64,000 bases of DNA from Corinectria fuckeliana (Eukaryota > Ascomycota > Sordariomycetes > Hypocreales > Nectriaceae), in assembly GCA_019137255.1 (NCBI GenBank), contig WPDH01000074.1, forward strand, positions 372,001-436,000, given 5' to 3'. Of the stretch, positions 11,580-23,081 are shown piece by piece (position 1 is the first letter of the stretch; each line of letters starts with the position of its first letter). The notes beneath the pieces are model-generated. The model was given only the letters and a program-made list of their open reading frames with translations, was not told the DNA's origin and made no database searches. A program made the translations under genes and the position numbers.

Positions 11580-14500
11580 TCATCGCTTAGAGGCATCCAC
11601 GTCCGCGCCCAACTCCCACGGCCTACGCGGGTCGACGTACGTGGACAGTCGCTGGTCGCCCCAACGGGCCCCGACGGTGACCCAGACGTGCTTCTGCGGA
11701 GCATTCGCGTTGATCGTTTCTCGAAAACCTGCCCATCGGAGGCGGCCGTCTCGGCTCATGTCGCTGTTGCCCATGCCGCCGTTCGACACCCACTCCTTGA
11801 CTACGTCCTTGACGAAGGAGATCTTCCGCCGGAAGTCGTTGGCGGCAGGGATGCCTTGTAGATTCGGATCAATCTCTGGTCGCCTTCGCGTAGTGCTCGT
11901 GCGGCCGGGACGAGCCGTCGACGGCTTAGACTGGAAGTTCAACAGAGTCTGCAGGGGGTACGAGAGCATTGCACGGTCGTCCAATGCGGCGGCCCCAATC
12001 GTGCCAGTGGACGCGAGTCTCTCGGCAGCATCCTGTGGGAGGTGCCAGAAGTGACACCATGTGCCCGTCGAATCAATGACGATCTTGGTGTGATCTGGGA
12101 AGTTGAACTGTATCATGTCAGCGCCTTTTCGATTGTTCAAGTATCATCAGTGGCTTACCTGGAGGTGGCCATCGCAGAAGATCCAGCATCCAACGTCTCC
12201 AAACCGCTGGTAGAACGTCACAAGCTCAGCCATGGTGCCCTTCAGCCCCGGCGACATGGCACCCGCTGGGTCGGTCTCTTCAACCGGCACAACATCGTCC
12301 CTGCCGTAGGCAATCATGTAGTTGGCAAACTTCTTCCACAGAATGATTCTCTCCCTCTTCCGGTGCTGGAAAATGTCCTTGCCAGGTTGCATCTTGCCGG
12401 CGCTGCCATCCTCATTCACAGCCACGCGGAAATGCTCAGGAGACACCATCACCTCCGAGAGACCCGTCTCGCCGTTGTTCTCAAAGAACTTGATAGGTTC
12501 TGTCATGGGGAGCGGTTGACTCCTATCATCGTAGGACTCGTCCTGTCGCCGCAGGATGTGCTTCTCGGCGCCGTGGATGAATACTCCAGCTGGGGGGAGA
12601 AGGGCCGTCTTATCGCCCTCTGCCGTCGGAATGTCTCGCAGGATACAGCCTACGCTGCCGTCGTTCAAGATGTAGCCCAGTCCAAATTTGTTGGTGTAAT
12701 CAACCCACTTGACCACGACATGAGGGTGAGGTGGCGCCACTGACTTGGAAGAGATGATGGCCATCGTTCGAGAGTTGAGAGCTCGCTCTAGTTCTGCCTG
12801 GAGACGGCGCAGTCGTTCTAGAATGGCATCGGGTTTCGTTCCGAAAATGTCCTTTTGTCGCTCCGAGGGGCTGAAGAGAGTCGCAGGGCGCATCGAGGTC
12901 AGTCTTCGTGGCCCTGTAACTTCTGGTCGTTCTAGGGGAACAGAGGCAGACCGTTCGGGTACTTCAACCGTTGGGGGGTTTGAGGGTGGCAAGTTTGCCC
13001 GCGCCGTGCCTCTCATACTCCTGTAAGTTGTCTGAGCAGGTTCTTTTTGCGGAGCCTCTTGTGGTATTTCCCTTCGCGTCCTCAGTCGGACGCTCTGGGA
13101 TGTCGAGAGAATAGGCTCTGAAACAGGTTTGGGCCGTGAGGCCATCACACTAGACGGCCGGTTTTGGGCTCTCTGCTGGGCAGCAAAACTCTGGGGTGGT
13201 TGTCGCAGCAGTCCCACTGGAGCTCTTTGACCGTTTGATGACTGGTCCGATAAGGTCGGTGCTTGCAAGGCCACGGATGCTTGGTATCTGGCCTTGAGCT
13301 GCTGCTGCTCCTTCAACCACTCCTCAAATGGCCTGTAGACGAGGTTTTCCTCAAGAGGGATCATCGGCGTCAGGCCAGCCTTCTCCTCAGAGGCCATCTC
13401 CTTCCAGGTTTGCGTATGGATAAGCTGGACTCCGCTCCAGGGACCAACGCCACATTCCCGACACATATCCTTCAGATTCCTCAGCGACTGCGCTTGCAAT
13501 GTGCTGTTCATCCGGGTGGCGTAGAACTCTTGTCGCTCTGGGGGGATTTCTCGCAATCGAGGAGTCATCTCTGCCTCATCGGGCATGTAGCCTGAGGTGA
13601 AGAATGGATGCTGGAGAATGACATCAGGGTCCGGGCGGCGATCAGCATCCTCGAGCATCGTAGCCACCATATCCTTAGCTTCCTCACTGATGTATCTCTG
13701 TGAAGTCTCCGGGTTCGGCCATTCATAATCCCTGTCTCTGGCTCGGCGATAGATCTCGTCGGTGGTAGAAGATTGGAAGGGGGGTTTCGAGGTGAACATG
13801 GCGAACCTGTTGAAGTCAGTCAGCGGTTAAGGCAAGGGGATCCAGCTGAAGAATGTTTACATGATGATGCCCAAGCTCCAGATGTCGACCATGTGGTCGT
13901 GCCCCTTCTTTCCCTTTTGCAAAATCTCGGGGGCGATGTAGTTGGGAGTTCCGCAGAGTGTTGTTCGGCGAATTGTGTGCATGTCTCTACCAGTCACCAA
14001 CAAGGCGGCAAGACCAAAGTCGCCAATCTTGGCGTTCATATGGGAGTCGAGAAAGATGTTGCCCATCTTCAAGTCGCGGTGGATAATGCCCTTGCTGTGC
14101 ATATATTTGATGGCACCGGCGATCTGTACCGAGTAGAATCGGACCTCGGGCTCCGTCACGCCTTTCCGGCGCTTCACCATGTCCATTAGGGATCCATTGG
14201 GACAGAGCTCGAGAACCAGATAGGTGCACTTGTCGAACGAGAAGGCTCTAAAAAACTGCACGATGTTTTTTTGCTTCATCTTGGAGTGGATTTGCAGCTC
14301 GGTTTGGAACTTGGGACTAAGTCAGAACCGTGTCGGCCGCGAAACAAACAGAAATGAGGCCTACCTTTTGTTCCATCTTGGACGGCATGTGGCTCTTGAC
14401 GATCTTGAGGGCATACCTCTGCTTGGACGGAAGAAGTTGGCCATTGTAGCAGATGGCGAAGCCGCCCTTTCCTAATAACCTGCCGACCTGGTACACCGCT

Positions 14501-14700
14501 CCGCCCGGGCGATCGGAGCTGGGAGGCTCGATAACCTCGGGGGGGGGCGGAGGAGGGTGCTCCTTGTCCTTGGCGGCCTTTAATTGCGCGACGGTCTTCG
14601 TCTTGATGTCGGTGGTCTTGGGCGCTCGCAGGGCGTTGGCATCCCTAGGGGACAAAGCCTCCAAGTCGACGCCACCTCTGGGCGCCAGCCTGTGGGCCAT
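11580..14700 (-). CDS. Polo-like serine/threonine kinase (Cdc5/PlkA)
   Basis: Cell-cycle kinase acting in mitotic entry, spindle poles, mitotic exit and cytokinesis. Exons on the minus strand are 14700-14365, 14309-13861, 13806-12159 and 12107-11580. The introns of 55, 54 and 51 bp keep the frame and give 986 residues. The kinase domain has a Gly-rich loop at about 73-82, Lys99, HRDLK with Asp191, DFG at 209-211, and an activation loop RTTLCGTPNYIAPE in which Thr229 corresponds to the activating Thr of animal Plk1. After the kinase comes a long, poorly conserved linker rich in Ser, Pro and Arg. Two polo boxes follow: the first begins near residue 620 around KWVDYTNKFGLGYILNDG, and the second ends near 870 around HFWHLP. 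A fungal-type C-terminal tail of about 100 residues follows. The short poly-Pro N-terminal extension and the C-terminal tail resemble other filamentous ascomycete Plks more than yeast Cdc5. Confidence 0.93.
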
Positions 14701-16060
14701 GGCGGCTCGATGGCTTCAATGACCCTGGTTGAAAGCTGGAGGAGTCGCTGGGTGAATCAACACCGGAGACCAGAGGACCAGTAGATCGCAAGGGTGAGCA
14801 ACCGCTGTTGTGAGTCGCGTGAGTCGGCCTGGAGAAGGACAGTTAGAGACGGCATCGAGGCGTGTGCTGCGCAGTGGCAGTGGCAGTGGCAGTGGCAGGG
14901 AGCTAGGAGCGCGCTGTGCTGGCGCGTGACAGGCTGGGTCTGAGGTTTCTCGCGATGTTCGAGCGGGTCGAGAAGGGCAGCCAAGACTTACGAGCTTTGC
15001 AAAAGACAACATGCAAGAGAGAGGGGAGGTTGTCGGCGAGTCGAGAGCATGAAGAGATAAGCGATGCTAGAACTGAGCTGAGCTGAGCTGGATGCTACTG
15101 CGACGAGCTGACGTGGTTAGTAAGTGCGGGAGAGAAGTGCCAGGCGTAGTCACGCAAGGGCGAGAGAAACCCGGGCGCTGCTGGAGTGTGTATGGCAACT
15201 GTGGTTTGTGTACTTTCCTGCAGGTCGTTGCTGCTGGCAACCGCGTTGCAGCCAATAGAATCCTGGCCAAGTCACTGAGCACACCGCTGCACCGCCAAAT
15301 TGCCCAACCATTGAAAAGCCCCACACAGCGTAGAGCTGACATTGAATCCTGACGACCGTCTTCAATGCATCAATTTCTTTGGGATTTTGGAACAATGGCC
15401 ATTCGTATTGGCGGGTTCTTAGGTCGGTGTACTGCTCCATCTACGTAACGTGCATCTACACAAGTTAACTTATGTGCCTGGATTGGGATACGAGTCAATC
15501 TCGTGCTGCATCTATTGGATGTCTCGGTGACTCTAGGACAGGGCCTGTGCATACCAACTACCGACCTAGGTATACTTGTCGTATGCTCCCGTCCCGTTGT
15601 AACTTGTCGAATTGTGAGCTTTAGGTAGGTAGGTGCATAGGCAGGCAAGTAGGTAAAGATTGCTGCTCCATGATGGACTTTATTGATCTCCTAACGTCTG
15701 ACCTTGCTCTTGCTCAGACAGCATCGCACCGTGTTGATACGGAGATAACATGCACGGACCATCGACGGACACATCCATCTACAGCGGAACATCGCGGCAT
15801 CCGGCACAGGCGCCAGCTACACAGGTCCGGCAGCTCACGGAGAATGCCATTTCTCTCGTCGCGACCCAATTCTCTACAACTTGGTGAGATTTGAGGCTAC
15901 ATGCCTGACCAAGTCCTGTCTCTTTCTCCCGCCATCAAATACGACACGAACTTAGCCGTTCCGCCCGTTTCCTTGGTCGCAATCGACGACAACCTTCAAA
16001 AGCCCCCACCACGTCTTCAACACCGCCGGAGCAAAGACCTCCAACCGACCAGCCTACGCC
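14701..16060. promoter_or_regulatory. Divergent promoter region between polo kinase and OPA3-like genes
   Basis: 1.36 kb between divergent genes. It holds a GCAGTG hexamer repeat (14871-14899), TAGGTAGG-type repeats near 15622, and an ATG at 15901 whose frame runs across the OPA3 start in another frame. No protein is recognisable. Confidence 0.4.
14871..14899. repeat. Hexanucleotide tandem repeat (GTGGCA)
   Basis: About four to five copies of a 6-base unit lie in the leader region of the polo kinase gene. This is a simple microsatellite seen directly. Confidence 0.7.
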
Positions 16061-16759
16061 ATGGTACCTCTCCCTCTCTTCAAGCTTGCCGCACTGTTCG
16101 TGCGGCACATTTCCAAATATGGCGCGGTACGGCTGCTCCTAAGCTCTATTCTCATTCCTACCACTCTGCTGACTCTTGCGTAGAATCAAATAAAGGCTCA
16201 GGCCCACGACCACCCCAAATTCCGAGCCTTTGCCGCCCGCTATGGCCAGTCCATACACCAATTGAACATGAAGCTGTCCGTCGCCCTATTGCGAAACCCC
16301 TCAGCAGAGAGGCGCGCCAAGGAGCGCGCCGAGGCACCTACCGTCAAGACGGAGGAGCAGCTGAAGCGCGAGGAAGAGGCCAAGGAAAAAGGAAACCCCG
16401 ACGAAGCCAAGAAGAAGAAGCCGTCGTTTCAGAGCGTGTGGCGACGCAAGTTCAGACCCCTCCCCGAAGCCAAGGCAGTCGATCTCTTCGCCGATGTCAT
16501 CGGTGACACCTTCATCCTGACCGTGGCCGGCGGCCTTATCGTGTACGAGTACTGGAAATCGTCCCAGAAGCCCGATGCCAACAAGGAGCGCCTAGATGAG
16601 CTCAATCAGAAGTTTGAAGAGCTCAGGAAGAAGGAGGAGGATCTGGAGGCCGCCGAGCAGAAGCAGCGACAACGGTTCGACAATCTGGAGGAAGTACTGC
16701 GGGCGTTGCAGGACCCCAAAACGAAGCAGCCGATGCTCTCGAGTCTGCGAGTCTCATGA
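16061..16759 (+). CDS. OPA3-like mitochondrial protein
   Basis: Member of the OPA3 family, small mitochondrial proteins of uncertain biochemical role. The human member is mutated in optic atrophy with 3-methylglutaconic aciduria. Exons are 16061-16126 and 16184-16759; the 57-bp intron (GTACGG...TAG) is phase 0 and the product is 213 residues. The N terminus (MVPLPLFKLAALFVRHISKYGA) is amphipathic and hydrophobic, matching the family's membrane or targeting segment. After the intron comes NQIKAQAHDHPKFRAFAARY, typical of the family. The conserved hydrophobic core FILTVAGGLIVYEYWKSSQ lies at about 153-171, and the C terminus is a charged coiled coil of about 45 residues. A Lys/Glu-rich insertion at about 70-105 is longer than in the human protein. 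The ATG at 16061 was chosen because the family motif begins there; an earlier ATG at 15901 is in a different frame. Confidence 0.9.
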
Positions 16760-17289
16760 AACGAATGCTCAGTAAAACTAAGAAGGCTCGGATTGGATAT
16801 CTCAACTAGGAGAAATAGGAGGACGATGTCTACCATGATGTAAAAGCCATGCCTCGGGGCAACGCAGTTGGGAGATGGGCATTCTTCTCGACCAGCGAAG
16901 AATAGAAAAAGTGCTGGACACAGTTGGATATGCTCTCAGCAACTCTTATTATCTTATATGTTTTCTCGGCCGACGGCCTTGTACAGGATCGCTCACTTCG
17001 ACACCACCACACTCCAGTTACGACAGGCATTTATACCGGAGTATTGAGGGACTCTTTCCACTCCGCCAGATAGGCAGGCATCGCATAGAGAGATACCAAT
17101 TTTCTTTTTGCAGAAATTCATTCCATTGATTCATAGCTATCTTAGTTGCTTAGGTACTCGCCGACCGATCTGCATACCACCCCTGACCAAAACCGTGCCC
17201 GGACGGGTAATAAACCCATGCGTCTCTGCTGGCCGTCTGTCTGTTCATCCACCAAATGACCTGTCTGCGAAGTCTGGAAACAAGCCTAG
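16760..17289. other. Intergenic between convergent OPA3-like and F-box genes
   Basis: About 530 bases holding the 3' regions of two convergent genes. Nothing else is recognisable. Confidence 0.5.
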
Positions 17290-19107
17290 TCAGTCATGCC
17301 GAGCCTCAAACCAGTATGCGTACCCATTTAGGTAGCGCTCGTGTTCCGTATATTCAGTGATGTGAATGCGTCTATCGGCACCCAATGGCCAATTCTCATT
17401 TTTGAAGTCTACCCCACCCGCACTGAACATATCCGGAAAAGTTGCGACATCAATGGCGTGCTTCGAGACGGATCGAACCAGCTTGAGGCCAGGGAAACTT
17501 GCTGGCCGATCCCGTTTCAGAGCCGCGAGGCCAGCCAGCCCGATACTCAGTCGCCTCGTATCCTCCCTCATGCGAAGTGCTATGAACAGCGAGGTGATTG
17601 AGTCTGGCAGGCACCGGACAAGCGACGAGGAGTCATGGAATCGCGCCAACTGGCTGCAGTTGTAAATGACATCGGTGCTGACGAATACGTTCTTGAGTGC
17701 ATTGAAGCCCTTCAGGTCAGACTGAGGCCACCGAGGGCTCATCTCAGCGCATTCGGAAATGTCCACATACTGCCAAGCACGAAAATCGAGGTGCAGCGAT
17801 TCCAGCGTCTTGCTGTGTTTGCGAAGATGCCGCACGGCCTCGGACGGTATGAAATAGGATCTTGTCCGATTGCCGAGGAGACTAAGAAAAGGCTGCGTGC
17901 GAGGTATGTCATCGAAGGGATTATGGAATTGAAACCCCTGCCGGCGGGCCTCATATACAAAGGTACGAAGGCCACTGGTGCAAGAATCGAGAAGCGCTCC
18001 AAGACAGGGCTCGTCCAAGGTAGAGCCTGTTATGCGAAGAGTCTTTAGAGCAGACAGTCGTGGCATTGTCCTTATCAAACTAGGCCTGCACAAGTGAATA
18101 TTGAGGGTCTGCAGGTTTGTTGACAGGTTGATGAGAGGCCCGGGGAAAGCGTCTGCCGTGATAGTCTTTAGGGGAAGGCTAGGGAAATCGAGGGCTTCCA
18201 ATGCGCTTGCGGACATTGCCGACGAAGACATTTTGCTGCCGGCCACGATGATGAGGCTCTCCAGATTCGGGAGTAGACAGATCAGCATAGTGAGGACCTC
18301 GTGTGCAATTCGCCGAGAAGTCCAGGAACAAGACCATCCTCTGATTGTGTTGGTTCGGAGGTATTCAAGGAAATCGGCGAAATGACTTGGCCAGCCTCTC
18401 TTCTCGTCCTCCGTGGCGGTCGCCTCGCGTTTCTTGCAGGCTTCAAGGAAGTCGATTCTTCGGACATTGGAGGCTTCCAAGAGGAGGGACCGGCCAGCCA
18501 CGTCGCAGACTTTGTCGAGGACGGAATGGTGACAGTACAGAGTCTTGACATGGCGAGCGAGGCAAGGAAACATTGTGACGGTCCGCATGAAGGAAGTAAG
18601 CCGATGACACCAGACGGTACAGTACGGGCAAGAAACGGTGGACGGAGGATCGAGGGGCGAGGGGCGCTTATTGAAACAGAGAGCAAACTCATCGCTGCGG
18701 AGCGACACAGGGCAGAGACCATAGCCCAAGGCGAACTCGTGGTACAGGATGGGCTGGGCGCAGTTCCGGATGCTCTTGGAAACGAGGCACAGCGAGTACA
18801 GAGCGTTGCGGCCCTCGGAGTGCCAGGAGTCCGAATACTCCTTCTGCTGCTGTCTGACCTCGTGCCGTTTGGCGTAGTGCTGTTGCAGCGTGCCGATGAA
18901 GGATGGTTCGTCGCGTTCGCCGCAGCAGTGCAGGCAAAGGAGACCAAAGATGGAGAGCAAAATCTCGGGAGACAGTTTGGAAAGCCCGGGAGACAGGCTG
19001 GAGGACAGGCTGGAGAGCTCGAGAGACAGGTTAGCGAGCTCGGAGGACAGGCTGGAGAGCTCAAGAGAGCCCTCCTTGTTGACTTGGCCTGCCGGGGCCT
19101 CGTCCAT
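17290..19107 (-). CDS. F-box domain protein, leucine-rich C-terminal region
   Basis: Single-exon frame of 605 residues. The F-box begins near residue 45 (LSPEILLSIFGLL) and closes near 125 (ALYSLCLVSKSIRNCAQPILYHEF), interrupted by a longer than usual loop. The remainder carries irregular Leu-rich segments such as LLPNLESLIIVAGS and LSALKTLRITGST, consistent with degenerate leucine-rich repeats used for substrate binding. Known F-box proteins join Skp1-cullin ubiquitin ligases; the substrate here is unknown. The first 42 residues are a Leu/Ser repeat encoded by imperfect 21-base tandem repeats, so the true start could be downstream of the ATG used (19107), but no later Met precedes the F-box. 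Fungal genomes have many divergent F-box genes of this kind, so no orthologue is named. Several Cys in 158-190 could be structural. Confidence 0.75.
   Translation of the reverse strand: MDEAPAGQVNKEGSLELSSLSSELANLSLELSSLSSSLSPGLSKLSPEILLSIFGLLCLHCCGERDEPSFIGTLQQHYAKRHEVRQQQKEYSDSWHSEGRNALYSLCLVSKSIRNCAQPILYHEFALGYGLCPVSLRSDEFALCFNKRPSPLDPPSTVSCPYCTVWCHRLTSFMRTVTMFPCLARHVKTLYCHHSVLDKVCDVAGRSLLLEASNVRRIDFLEACKKREATATEDEKRGWPSHFADFLEYLRTNTIRGWSCSWTSRRIAHEVLTMLICLLPNLESLIIVAGSKMSSSAMSASALEALDFPSLPLKTITADAFPGPLINLSTNLQTLNIHLCRPSLIRTMPRLSALKTLRITGSTLDEPCLGALLDSCTSGLRTFVYEARRQGFQFHNPFDDIPRTQPFLSLLGNRTRSYFIPSEAVRHLRKHSKTLESLHLDFRAWQYVDISECAEMSPRWPQSDLKGFNALKNVFVSTDVIYNCSQLARFHDSSSLVRCLPDSITSLFIALRMREDTRRLSIGLAGLAALKRDRPASFPGLKLVRSVSKHAIDVATFPDMFSAGGVDFKNENWPLGADRRIHITEYTEHERYLNGYAYWFEARHD
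18965..19069. repeat. Imperfect ~21-bp tandem repeats inside the F-box gene
   Basis: Units resembling AGGACAGGCTGGAGAGCTC recur with variation and encode the Leu/Ser-rich N terminus (SSL, SEL and NLS repeats). The phase is a multiple of three, so copy number changes would keep the frame. Confidence 0.65.
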
Positions 19108-19115
19108 AGTCTGCG

Positions 19116-19150
19116 CGATGTGATGTGAGGTGATGTGAGGTGATGTGATA
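19116..19150. repeat. Decamer tandem repeat (TGATGTGAGG)
   Basis: Two exact copies plus flanking partial copies lie immediately upstream of the F-box gene start. Confidence 0.7.
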
Positions 19151-20885
19151 TGATGAAAGGGTTAAGAAGAGACGATGGAGGAGGTAACACGCTGCGAGCA
19201 TTTTATAATGTTCCTGGCTTATTGTTTCATTGTAATGACCATCTATCAATACTGGCTTTGGTTCGTTGCTTTGATGTTTGTTTATTTGATCATTGCCTAA
19301 AAGGAAGTTGTGGAGATGTGTTTTCCTTACATCGTGAACCGTTGTCGGTGTTTTGCGCCAGCCAACCAAGTCCGTTTGCGCAAGTCAACCGAGTCCGTTT
19401 GCAGACCGACAACAAACCGTTCGTAAAATATGTCTGGGGCAACAATGACAGCAAACGACTAATTGCCGGTGCTCACAACCCTTACAGACAGCATGTCTTG
19501 GACACAGCAAAACATATGTGATGGTGATTTGCATCATGGTGCGGATACAACCCGAGGTGAGTAACGCGCAGCTTTGGAAAAGAAATCACATAGACATCGA
19601 AGCGCTTGTCCGTGACAAAGACGCCCGCTATACATGGAAGCAAGCAACAAGGATAAAACTGCAGCATCGTAGTCGCTTGAATGGAAAGGGGCGGAATGGA
19701 AGCACACCATACTACGGGTAGTGGACATGCTATTGCATTTGTTGTGGATGGTCTGCTGCGGCCGTAATTGACCCCCCCCGTGTCTCCTTTTGTTGTCCGT
19801 CTTATCTTCAGTCGTCTTTTCTGACGCCGATGTCCCGTCGGATTGTAGGACTTGTGATGTCTCCCGTCCCTTATTAGCTGCTGGTCTCTGGAGTGGGTAG
19901 CTTGGTTAGACGGTGTAGACTAGACAGACTTAAGCTCAAAGGTCCCCAAAGTGGTAAGAGGGCGGGGAGCTACAGTACTATTCAACATTATCTGGTGCTG
20001 TTCACCGACTCTGGGTAAGAACTGATCACGATCCCTGACTGATGAGTGAGTAACCATGCACAAAGTCCGATGGCTCGTCCCAGGACCCGGGTCACACAGC
20101 AAAACGGGAAACAAAACCCCACGACCAACTTAGACTAAGGCAGGCAGGGTGCGGTACGGAGCACGGAGCACGGAGCGGCGATGTGGGGCGGCGGGCCCTT
20201 TGGCGATGCTGGGAAGATGGCGACGGGGCTTAATTGAATGCAGGTGCGCTCGCTATTAATAAGCTACATAAGGTGAGGTGAGGTGCTACTGTACAAAGTA
20301 CGGACGGACGGAGAGACGAGTTGACTATTGAAGGCTGGGATTACAGTATGAACTATGAACTTTGCTACTCTGTAGATGCGCTGATAGTTTACGTTGCCCA
20401 GGCCGAGCAGCGGGTCAACGCAGTGTGACGGGCTGATGTGGCTGGGATATCACCGGAGACTAACCAATCAGCGACGGGATGCAACCGCCGAGTCTCGGAC
20501 ATCCAGCACCAAGGGCGATGATGGGCAGAGGGACAGACAGCGCGAGCGTGAGATTCAGCATTAGCATGGCGTGGCATGTGCGTATACACAGCACCAAGTC
20601 GGCTATTAGATAGCAGCTAACTAATCAACTACCTAGTCAGCACGACGCCCGAGTAGATCCGGTCACGCACTATCGAACGAGCCTAGGCCTCGCTTGCACG
20701 GGTTGGGGGCAAATCACATTGTGCGGCCATGTTCCATTCGTCGACGCAATGCAATGCCTCATATTAGGGCCTCACTATTACATAGGGTCTCGACGAGTCA
20801 ACGATGCGCAACGCACCTGCGTAGGGAGGCGCACAGCACAGTAGCGGTGATGGGTTGGTTAGCGGCGGAACCATCTGATATTGAT

Positions 20886-20920
20886 GGGGGGGGGGGGGGG
20901 GGGGGGATNNGGGGGGGGGG
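20886..20920. other. Poly-G tract containing two ambiguous bases
   Basis: 21 consecutive G, then AT, two Ns (20909-20910), then 10 G. The Ns mark an unresolved join or low-quality homopolymer in the assembly, so the true length is unknown. Such a run could form a G-quadruplex. Confidence 0.85.
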
Positions 20921-21220
20921 CACGAGTTCGGGTCGTCAAACGCTGACGGTCTGTGGCGGTAAGGGACAAGACTTTCTTTCTGGAAGGCTGGGGATTCAAC
21001 GCCGCATAATGCCATCGTCTGAGAGATCTGACAAGCGGCCGGGGTTGGAGGCCTTTTATGAGGGACTTGGCACCTCAACAGGATGGGCCCGACCACCTGC
21101 TGTGTTGGGGACGGAGACGGAGGAGCATGACGATGACGATGCGAAGTACTAAAATACAGCCAAGTCGGCTGGGGTTGAAGGTGGGCGAGCGGCAAGGGAG
21201 ATAAAAAAAGAACACGGCCT

Positions 21221-21256
21221 GCAGAGTGCGGAGCAGAGTGCGGAGCAGAGTGCGGT
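21221..21256. repeat. Three copies of a 12-bp tandem repeat
   Basis: GCAGAGTGCGGA occurs three times in tandem, the last copy with one mismatch. Confidence 0.8.
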
Positions 21257-21620
21257 GTGCATCTGCATGCTGTGGGACCATCATGGATGCTTCCATGTAG
21301 TATGTTACTGTAAGTATGTAGGCCTATGTACGTATCTAGAGACGGCTGGCCGACGGAAGGGTCAAGCAAGGCCAAGGTCAAGGATGCCAGGGGAGGGGGA
21401 GTCGGGACGGAGGGCTAGACTAGGGATAGTCGAGCGCAACGTCGAGTGTGCCAGCCCGAGACCAGTCCGACACTTCGACACGGCCACACGAGACTCGGCC
21501 GGAGGGGGATCCGAGGCGTACTTGGATGCTTTCGTGAAGAAGAAGGAAGGAAAAGAAGGGAAATGCAGGAACCAGCGCGGGTAGTGAAACCAGGAACCAA
21601 CATCAGCCGACGACCAACAT

Positions 21621-21652
21621 CCAACAACCAACAACCAACAACCAACAACAAA
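21621..21652. repeat. Heptamer tandem repeat (CCAACAA)
   Basis: About four copies of a 7-base unit in intergenic DNA. Confidence 0.75.
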
Positions 21653-23081
21653 CGTGGAGAAGCGCCAGCCACAAGATCGGAATCGAGGCCGCCGTCATGA
21701 GGCAATAACTCTCCAGCCACTCTCTGGTGACCGAGGGCATGAAGAAAGCAGCCATGAGGGCAAATCCCTTAGCGTTCCATCTACAGGGGGGGGGCCATCC
21801 CCTGCATCGCCGTAGCGGAAAGGCCCTTGATTGGTCTGCGGGCAGCGTGTAACCGCCGACGCCATCGCCAATCACCAGCCCCGCGCCGCCGTGGTGTTGA
21901 GAAGGTTGAAGGAGACGGCCAATGGAAAGCAGCCGGCTCTGCATATTATCGCATGTCCACGGTGGACAAGTAAGTACGTACATACATAGCTCTATTAATT
22001 ACATCCCAACCCATTACTTGGACCCATGGCACAACCTCTCACCGTCCTGCATTTACGCCCCCCCTCCCCCGGCGCGCTTCATGGCGGGTCTTGCTTGCTT
22101 GGCCTTGCTTGGCCTCGACCTCGACCTTGACCTTGGCCTCGATGGCCGCCCCGTGGCGTAACTCGTTGCGTTGCTTTGCATCGCATCTGCCCGCTCCTCC
22201 ACCTCAGAAACATAATCCCGGGTTTGGCCGTCTTCTTAAAACTCGTCGTGCTGCCGCCACCCCCGGGCCTGTCCGTCCACCTTGTTTCCTCCCCCCCCCA
22301 CCCCGGTCTTCCTCTCTGTTCTTCCCGAATTGCTTCAGATAACTGTCTTTCCGAACGCCTTCGTGTATCATCGTCGCCCCTTCTTCCACTCTGCCCTGCT
22401 CTGCGACGACCCAACCGGCCATAAGCCTCTACTCAATCGTGTCTCTCACTCGCGCCGGCATTGCCCTCTTCCGCCAACATCTCAAACTCGGCTTCCCGTC
22501 TCACAGGTGCAAATATGCCAATGTTCGCATGCCCGCTGCCGTCATAGACCAAACCGTTAGAGCCTGGATTTCCGACGCGTCTCTGTCTCTCCCGCGACGC
22601 AGCCGGCTTCACCTCTCGCCCTGATCGTCTTGACACAGCCGATTCTCTGCCCTACGGGCCTACGGGGTTCTCCCCCTCTGTGCCGCCTCTCCGCCCTCTC
22701 CATCCATCCGTCGCCGCGTCTCAGTCAATATACTGAGGCTCTTCCCGCCCTCAATCCTCGCCATCCATCTCATCGTCTGCTGGCCCGACGTCTTTCATTC
22801 ACCTTCTTCCCTAATTGTCAGCTCGGCTTGGCAATTACATTTAATACTTTTATTCTTTTATTTCCTTCAAACTCTACTGCAGGTCCGGTTATCTGCATTT
22901 TACCCCTTTCCCGACGGCATCTTTGACAGAGCCGAGCTTGTATTATAATCTCGACGACACCGGGATAGACGGACGGTTCAACAAGAGGAGGATCAGTATT
23001 GCGTATCCGCAAGGGGCATTTTCCAAAACAAACCAAAAAAACCAACGAAACTTAATCTGAATTCCCGCCAACAACGGCACA

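Larger units (their letters stand above)
19108..23081. other. Gene-free region with simple repeats and a poly-G tract
   Basis: About 4 kb with no recognisable gene on either strand. It holds a TGATGTGAGG decamer repeat (19116-19150), a poly-G tract with two Ns (20886-20920), a 12-base tandem repeat (21221-21256), a CCAACAA repeat (21621-21652), and C/T-rich DNA from about 22050 that probably forms the promoter and leader of the gene at 23082. Confidence 0.45.

Noticed and set aside
18282..19190. 302-codon minus-strand frame and a 275-codon plus-strand frame over the F-box gene
   Set aside because: Alternative frames of the same repeats; only the 605-codon frame contains an F-box.
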